This document shows positions 8,586 through 10,622 of a DNA stretch of 10,622 bases, piece by piece (the stretch's first letter is position 1; each line of letters begins with the position of its first letter). A program made the translations under genes and the position numbers. The DNA is from Paracoccaceae bacterium (lineage in GTDB: Bacteria > Pseudomonadota > Alphaproteobacteria > Rhodobacterales > Rhodobacteraceae). The notes under the pieces were generated by a model. The model was given only the letters and a program-made list of their open reading frames with translations, was not told the DNA's origin and made no database searches. The DNA lies in the NCBI GenBank assembly GCA_003545125.1, contig DQCI01000052.1, forward strand, positions 18,026 through 28,647. The letters run 5' to 3'.

Positions 8586-8906
8586 ATGACCACCACCACC
8601 GTGACCGACGACACCTTCGAATCCGAGGTCCTCAAGAGCGACGTTCCCGTCGTCGTGGACTTCTGGGCCGAATGGTGCGGTCCCTGCAAGATGATCGGCC
8701 CGGCCCTCGAGGAGCTCGCCGTGCAGTACGAGGGCAAGATCAAGATTGCCAAGGTGAATGTCGATGAGAACCCGGCCTCGCCCGCGATGATGGGCGTGCG
8801 CGGTATCCCGACGTTGTTCATGTTCAAGGATGGCCAGGTGGTGTCGCACAAGATCGGCGCGGCGCCCAAGGCGGCGCTCGACAGCTGGATCAAGGAAGCG
8901 ATCTGA
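8586..8906 (+). CDS. trxA: thioredoxin
   Basis: This 106-residue classical thioredoxin is a cytoplasmic thiol-disulfide reductant for ribonucleotide reductase and other targets, recharged by thioredoxin reductase. The active site WCGPC has C31 and C34, preceded by VVVDFWAEW with the buried D25. The family also shows KVNVDENP and the cis-proline in RGIPTLFMF (P75), followed by [13 protein letters not shown] near the end. Length is the family norm. The start at 8586 is chosen over 8574 because GGAG is correctly spaced before it and the resulting N-terminus ([11 protein letters not shown]) matches the family. The gene lies 33 bases after addA, probably with its own promoter and possibly some read-through. 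Two hairpins end its transcript. Confidence 0.97.
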   Translation: MTTTTVTDDTFESEVLKSDVPVVVDFWAEWCGPCKMIGPALEELAVQYEGKIKIAKVNVDENPASPAMMGVRGIPTLFMFKDGQVVSHKIGAAPKAALDSWIKEAI

Positions 8907-8934
8907 TCGCCGCATCCGCTTCGAGGAATTCGAG

Positions 8935-8967
8935 CGCCCGGGAGCCCCGCTTCCGGGCGTTTTCTTT
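8935..8967 (+). terminator. rho-independent terminator of trxA
   Basis: CGCCCGG (8935-8941) pairs with CCGGGCG (8953-8959), and the stem can extend inward. It is followed by TTTTCTTT at 8960-8967. It sits 28 bases after the trxA stop and faces the plus strand. Confidence 0.85.
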
Positions 8968-9000
8968 GTGCGAGGGCCGCAGCGACCGGTGCCCGTAAAC

Positions 9001-9031
9001 AAAAAAAACCCCGCCACGGGGGCGGGGTTTT
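9001..9031 (-). terminator. strong bidirectional terminator between convergent transcripts
   Basis: AAAACCCCGCC (9005-9015) and GGCGGGGTTTT (9021-9031) form a perfect 11-base-pair stem with a five-base loop. Read on the minus strand, the hairpin is followed by eight U residues (9008-9001), which is ideal for ending the minus-strand miniprotein transcript 39 bases after its stop. Read on the plus strand it has a four-U tail and backs up the trxA terminator. Confidence 0.85.
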
Positions 9032-9069
9032 GCTCGGACCGTGAAGCCCGACTGTTCTTCAAATCCGGA

Positions 9070-9261
9070 TCAGCCGAGGAGCCAGATCGCGGCGCCAACG
9101 GCGGCCAGGAACATCAGCGGCACGATGATGCCGGCCGACGAGGACGAAGTCGTGGTTTCGACCACGATTTCCGGCTCGATGATCGGCGGGGCAACGGTAC
9201 CGGCTTGGGCGGCGGTGGCGGCAAGAGCGGCAACGGCCGCAACAAGCAGAACTTTTTTCAT
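9070..9261 (-). CDS. 63-residue exported/membrane miniprotein of unknown function
   Basis: The family is not recognised and no function is claimed. The protein has a clear signal peptide (MKK, then an alanine/valine-rich core) with a likely AQA|G cleavage after residue 20. A short acidic, proline-containing linker follows (PPIIEPEIVVE, 25-35), then a TTTSSSSAG hinge (36-44). The last 19 residues are hydrophobic and probably a membrane helix ending ...IWLLG. The predicted result is a mature peptide of about 43 residues anchored by its C-terminus, with a short periplasmic stub. If the signal is not cleaved, it would have two membrane spans. It has no cysteine and hardly any positive charge after the signal. 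The start at 9261 is set by GGAG at 9269-9272, seven bases upstream; the longer frame from 9303 is rejected. It lies downstream of the L,D-transpeptidase on the same strand, with a 123-base gap and no evident terminator between them. Confidence 0.72.
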   Translation of the reverse strand: MKKVLLVAAVAALAATAAQAGTVAPPIIEPEIVVETTTSSSSAGIIVPLMFLAAVGAAIWLLG

Positions 9262-9268
9262 TGTCAAT

Positions 9269-9272
9269 CTCC
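9269..9272 (-). promoter_or_regulatory. ribosome binding site of the miniprotein gene
   Basis: GGAG on the minus strand lies 7 bases before the ATG at 9261-9259. It supports translation of this small frame and fixes its start at the signal peptide. The 123-base gap upstream (9262-9384) is AT-richer than its surroundings. It has TTGCAA as a possible -35 but no convincing -10 box. Confidence 0.65.
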
Positions 9273-9384
9273 AATTTTCCTTCCGACGCGAACGCCGGAA
9301 CAAGGGTAGTCTGTACCTCGTGAGCTTAGAAAACCGAACCCCTGAACTTTTGCAACCAAATTCGGAGAAAACATACCCGGGGTG

Positions 9385-9984
9385 TCAGATTAGCAACACC
9401 TGCGTGCCGACCTTCGTGAGGGAAAAAAGTTCAGCAATATGTTCATTGTAGAGGCCGATGCAGCCATTGGAGCTGCGCCGTCCGATCTTGCGCGTGTCGT
9501 GTGTTCCGTGGATGCGATAATACTGCCAGGAAAGGTAGAGCGCATGGGTTCCGAGGGGGTTGTCGGGCCCCGGAGGAATGTAGCTCGGCCATTCCGGATT
9601 GCGCCTCAGCATATTCGGAGTCGGCCGCCAGTCGGGCCCGACGACCTTCTGGGTCACCGATGTGCGGCCGCGCCGGGTCATCTCCTCGGTGAGCGGCACC
9701 GAGGTGGGGTAGAGCTTGTAGATCGACTGGTCTTCCGACCAGTAGTGCAACGCCCGGCTGACGGTATCGACGAGGACCGCGCCTTTGCGGGTGTTGGAGA
9801 AGTACGGCCGCCAGTCCAGCGCCCGGAAACTCGAGATGTTGCGTCGCACGAGTTCCTTGTCGGCGGCCATGTATGCGGGTTCGCTTTGCGCAAGCGCCGG
9901 CGCAGCGGCGACCCCCGCTGTTGCCGCGACCACGCTCGTCACGAACGCACGGCGGTTGATTTTGTCAAACGGTCGTGAAGTCAT
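9385..9984 (-). CDS. L,D-transpeptidase (YkuD/ErfK type) with Tat signal
   Basis: This 199-residue periplasmic enzyme should form L,D (3-3) cross-links in peptidoglycan or attach proteins to it, using a cysteine nucleophile. The N-terminus has a twin-arginine motif NRRAFVTS (10-17), an alanine-rich core and an ALA|Q cleavage site (30-33), predicting folded export by Tat. ErfK-type blocks follow: GRTSVTQKVVGPDWRPTP, then PPGPDNPLGTHALYL. The active site has H159-GTHD and SSNGC175-IGL; C175 is the only cysteine. The usual SHGC(I/V)R reads SNGCIG, so the motif histidine is asparagine and the arginine is glycine. Start 9984 is chosen because the Tat motif then sits ten residues in and AGGA lies ten bases upstream. 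The ATG at 10002 is an alternative. The frame to 10137 would begin upstream of the predicted promoter. Confidence 0.9.
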   Translation of the reverse strand: MTSRPFDKINRRAFVTSVVAATAGVAAAPALAQSEPAYMAADKELVRRNISSFRALDWRPYFSNTRKGAVLVDTVSRALHYWSEDQSIYKLYPTSVPLTEEMTRRGRTSVTQKVVGPDWRPTPNMLRRNPEWPSYIPPGPDNPLGTHALYLSWQYYRIHGTHDTRKIGRRSSNGCIGLYNEHIAELFSLTKVGTQVLLI

Positions 9985-10022
9985 CACTGCCCATTCCTGC
10001 ATTGCCTCAAAAACGCGTGGCC

Positions 10023-10051
10023 TATATAGAGCCCCGCACTTGGCATCGCAA
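10023..10051 (-). promoter_or_regulatory. candidate promoter of the L,D-transpeptidase gene
   Basis: On the minus strand TTGCGA (10051-10046) and TATATA (10028-10023) are separated by 17 bases, in an otherwise GC-rich setting. A start near 10016 would leave a leader of about 30 bases before the ATG at 9984. Consensus comparison by eye only. Confidence 0.5.
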
Positions 10052-10094
10052 ATCAATCCGGCGCCAGCGGGCCGTTTTCCGCGCGCTCCTGTGG

Positions 10095-10122
10095 TTGAAA
10101 TGTGTCGCGAGCTGGGCAGAAT
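10095..10122 (+). promoter_or_regulatory. candidate promoter of the CAP-domain lipoprotein gene
   Basis: TTGAAA (10095-10100) and CAGAAT (10117-10122) are 16 bases apart, giving a start near 10130 and a leader of about 25 bases. It would fire away from the L,D-transpeptidase promoter, with roughly 45 bases between the two -35 boxes. Found by eye, moderate match. Confidence 0.35.
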
Positions 10123-10154
10123 GAGCACTGTTTGCAACGATTTGGATGAACCGC

Positions 10155-10622
10155 ATGATACGCGTTCCTGGCATGATCCTGGCCCTCGGCCTCGGCCTCG
10201 CGGCCTGCTCCACGGGTACCACGCAGCTCGGACCGGACGGAAAACCGGTGCCCGGGGTCTACAAGATCTCTTCTTTCCAAGAGAACAAGATCACCTACCG
10301 GATGTTGGATTCGATCAACGAACTGCGGGCCGCGTCCGGCTCTCCGGCGCTCCAGCTCAATTCGCAGCTCACCGCCGCCGCCGCGACCCACTCGCGTGAC
10401 ATGCATGTGCAGAACCGGCCCTGGCACTTCGGCTCCGACGGCTCCTCGCCGCTCGACCGGGTCGCGCGCACCGGCTACCCGGGAGTTATGCTCGGCGAAA
10501 ACATCTCCGAGACCTTCGAGAGCGAGCTTCAGACTTTGGCCGCCTGGATGCAGGAAAAGGACACCCGTGACGTGATCCTCGACCGCCGCGCCCGCAACAT
10601 CGGGTTCGCCTGGTACCAGGAA
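10155..10622 (+). CDS. CAP-domain (SCP/PR-1-like) lipoprotein, 3' end missing
   Basis: The frame is open to the window edge (156 codons visible). The N-terminus is a lipoprotein signal: MIRVPG, a leucine/alanine/glycine core, and lipobox LAAC with C18, so the protein should be lipid-anchored in the envelope. After a linker comes a CAP fold: ITYRMLDSINELRAASG, LTAAAATHSRDMHVQN with the conserved histidine, WHFGSDGSSPLDRVARTGY, GENISE with the conserved glutamate, and NIGFAW near the edge, where the second histidine region should follow. Bacterial CAP proteins are secreted or surface-linked and their biochemical activity is mostly unknown. The start at 10155 is chosen for GGA eight bases upstream; ATG 10146 is in frame and adds three residues. 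It diverges from the L,D-transpeptidase. Confidence 0.85.
   Translation, partial: MIRVPGMILALGLGLAACSTGTTQLGPDGKPVPGVYKISSFQENKITYRMLDSINELRAASGSPALQLNSQLTAAAATHSRDMHVQNRPWHFGSDGSSPLDRVARTGYPGVMLGENISETFESELQTLAAWMQEKDTRDVILDRRARNIGFAWYQE

Noticed and set aside
9366..9384. Possible terminator between the L,D-transpeptidase and the miniprotein gene
   Set aside because: The CCCGGG palindrome here leaves no loop and the flanking bases mismatch, so no stable hairpin with a T-tract can form.
9439..9978. 179-codon plus-strand frame opposite the L,D-transpeptidase
   Set aside because: The minus strand carries clear Tat and YkuD motifs here; the plus-strand frame has no domain or ribosome site.
1..10622. 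Mobile elements, CRISPR repeats, tRNA or rRNA genes, toxin-antitoxin or defence genes
   Set aside because: No transposase or integrase motif, regularly spaced repeat, tRNA-like fold or defence-type domain was seen. The AddA helicase-nuclease is a repair enzyme judging by its AddB partner.

Overview
The window is a GC-rich stretch of bacterial chromosome. It most resembles an alphaproteobacterium of the Rhodobacterales/Rhodobacteraceae type. The evidence for this is the alphaproteobacterial-style AddAB pair (not RecBCD), the AmgK/MurU pair next to tsaE, the strong G/C third-position bias, and the style of the thioredoxin and L,D-transpeptidase. This assignment rests on protein style and gene order only; no species can be named.

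Region 1 (about 1-8906, plus strand) is one tightly packed gene train: tsaE (tRNA t6A modification ATPase), amgK and murU (peptidoglycan amino-sugar recycling), addB and addA (double-strand break repair nuclease/helicase), then trxA (thioredoxin). The first five genes overlap by 11, 4, 8 and 4 bases, which implies one transcript with translational coupling. trxA follows after 33 bases, has its own good ribosome binding site, and has a plausible promoter whose -10 box covers the addA stop codon. A short tail at 1-48 may be the end of another gene.

Region 2 (8907-9069) is the convergent gap. It holds a rho-independent terminator for trxA and a second, very strong hairpin that can act in both directions.

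Region 3 (9070-9984, minus strand) holds a 63-residue exported or membrane miniprotein of unknown function and, upstream of it, a Tat-signal L,D-transpeptidase of the ErfK/YbiS/YkuD family. No terminator is visible between them, so they may share a transcript ending at 9001-9031.

Region 4 (9985-10622) is a divergent promoter region followed by the start of a CAP-domain lipoprotein that runs off the window.

Functionally the window mixes housekeeping modules: tRNA modification, cell-wall recycling, DNA repair, thiol redox and envelope proteins. No mobile element, CRISPR array, tRNA or rRNA gene, phage gene or defence island was found. No clear new multi-gene system is visible. The least explained items are the 63-residue miniprotein, the cysteine-free AddB, and the addA/trxA junction.
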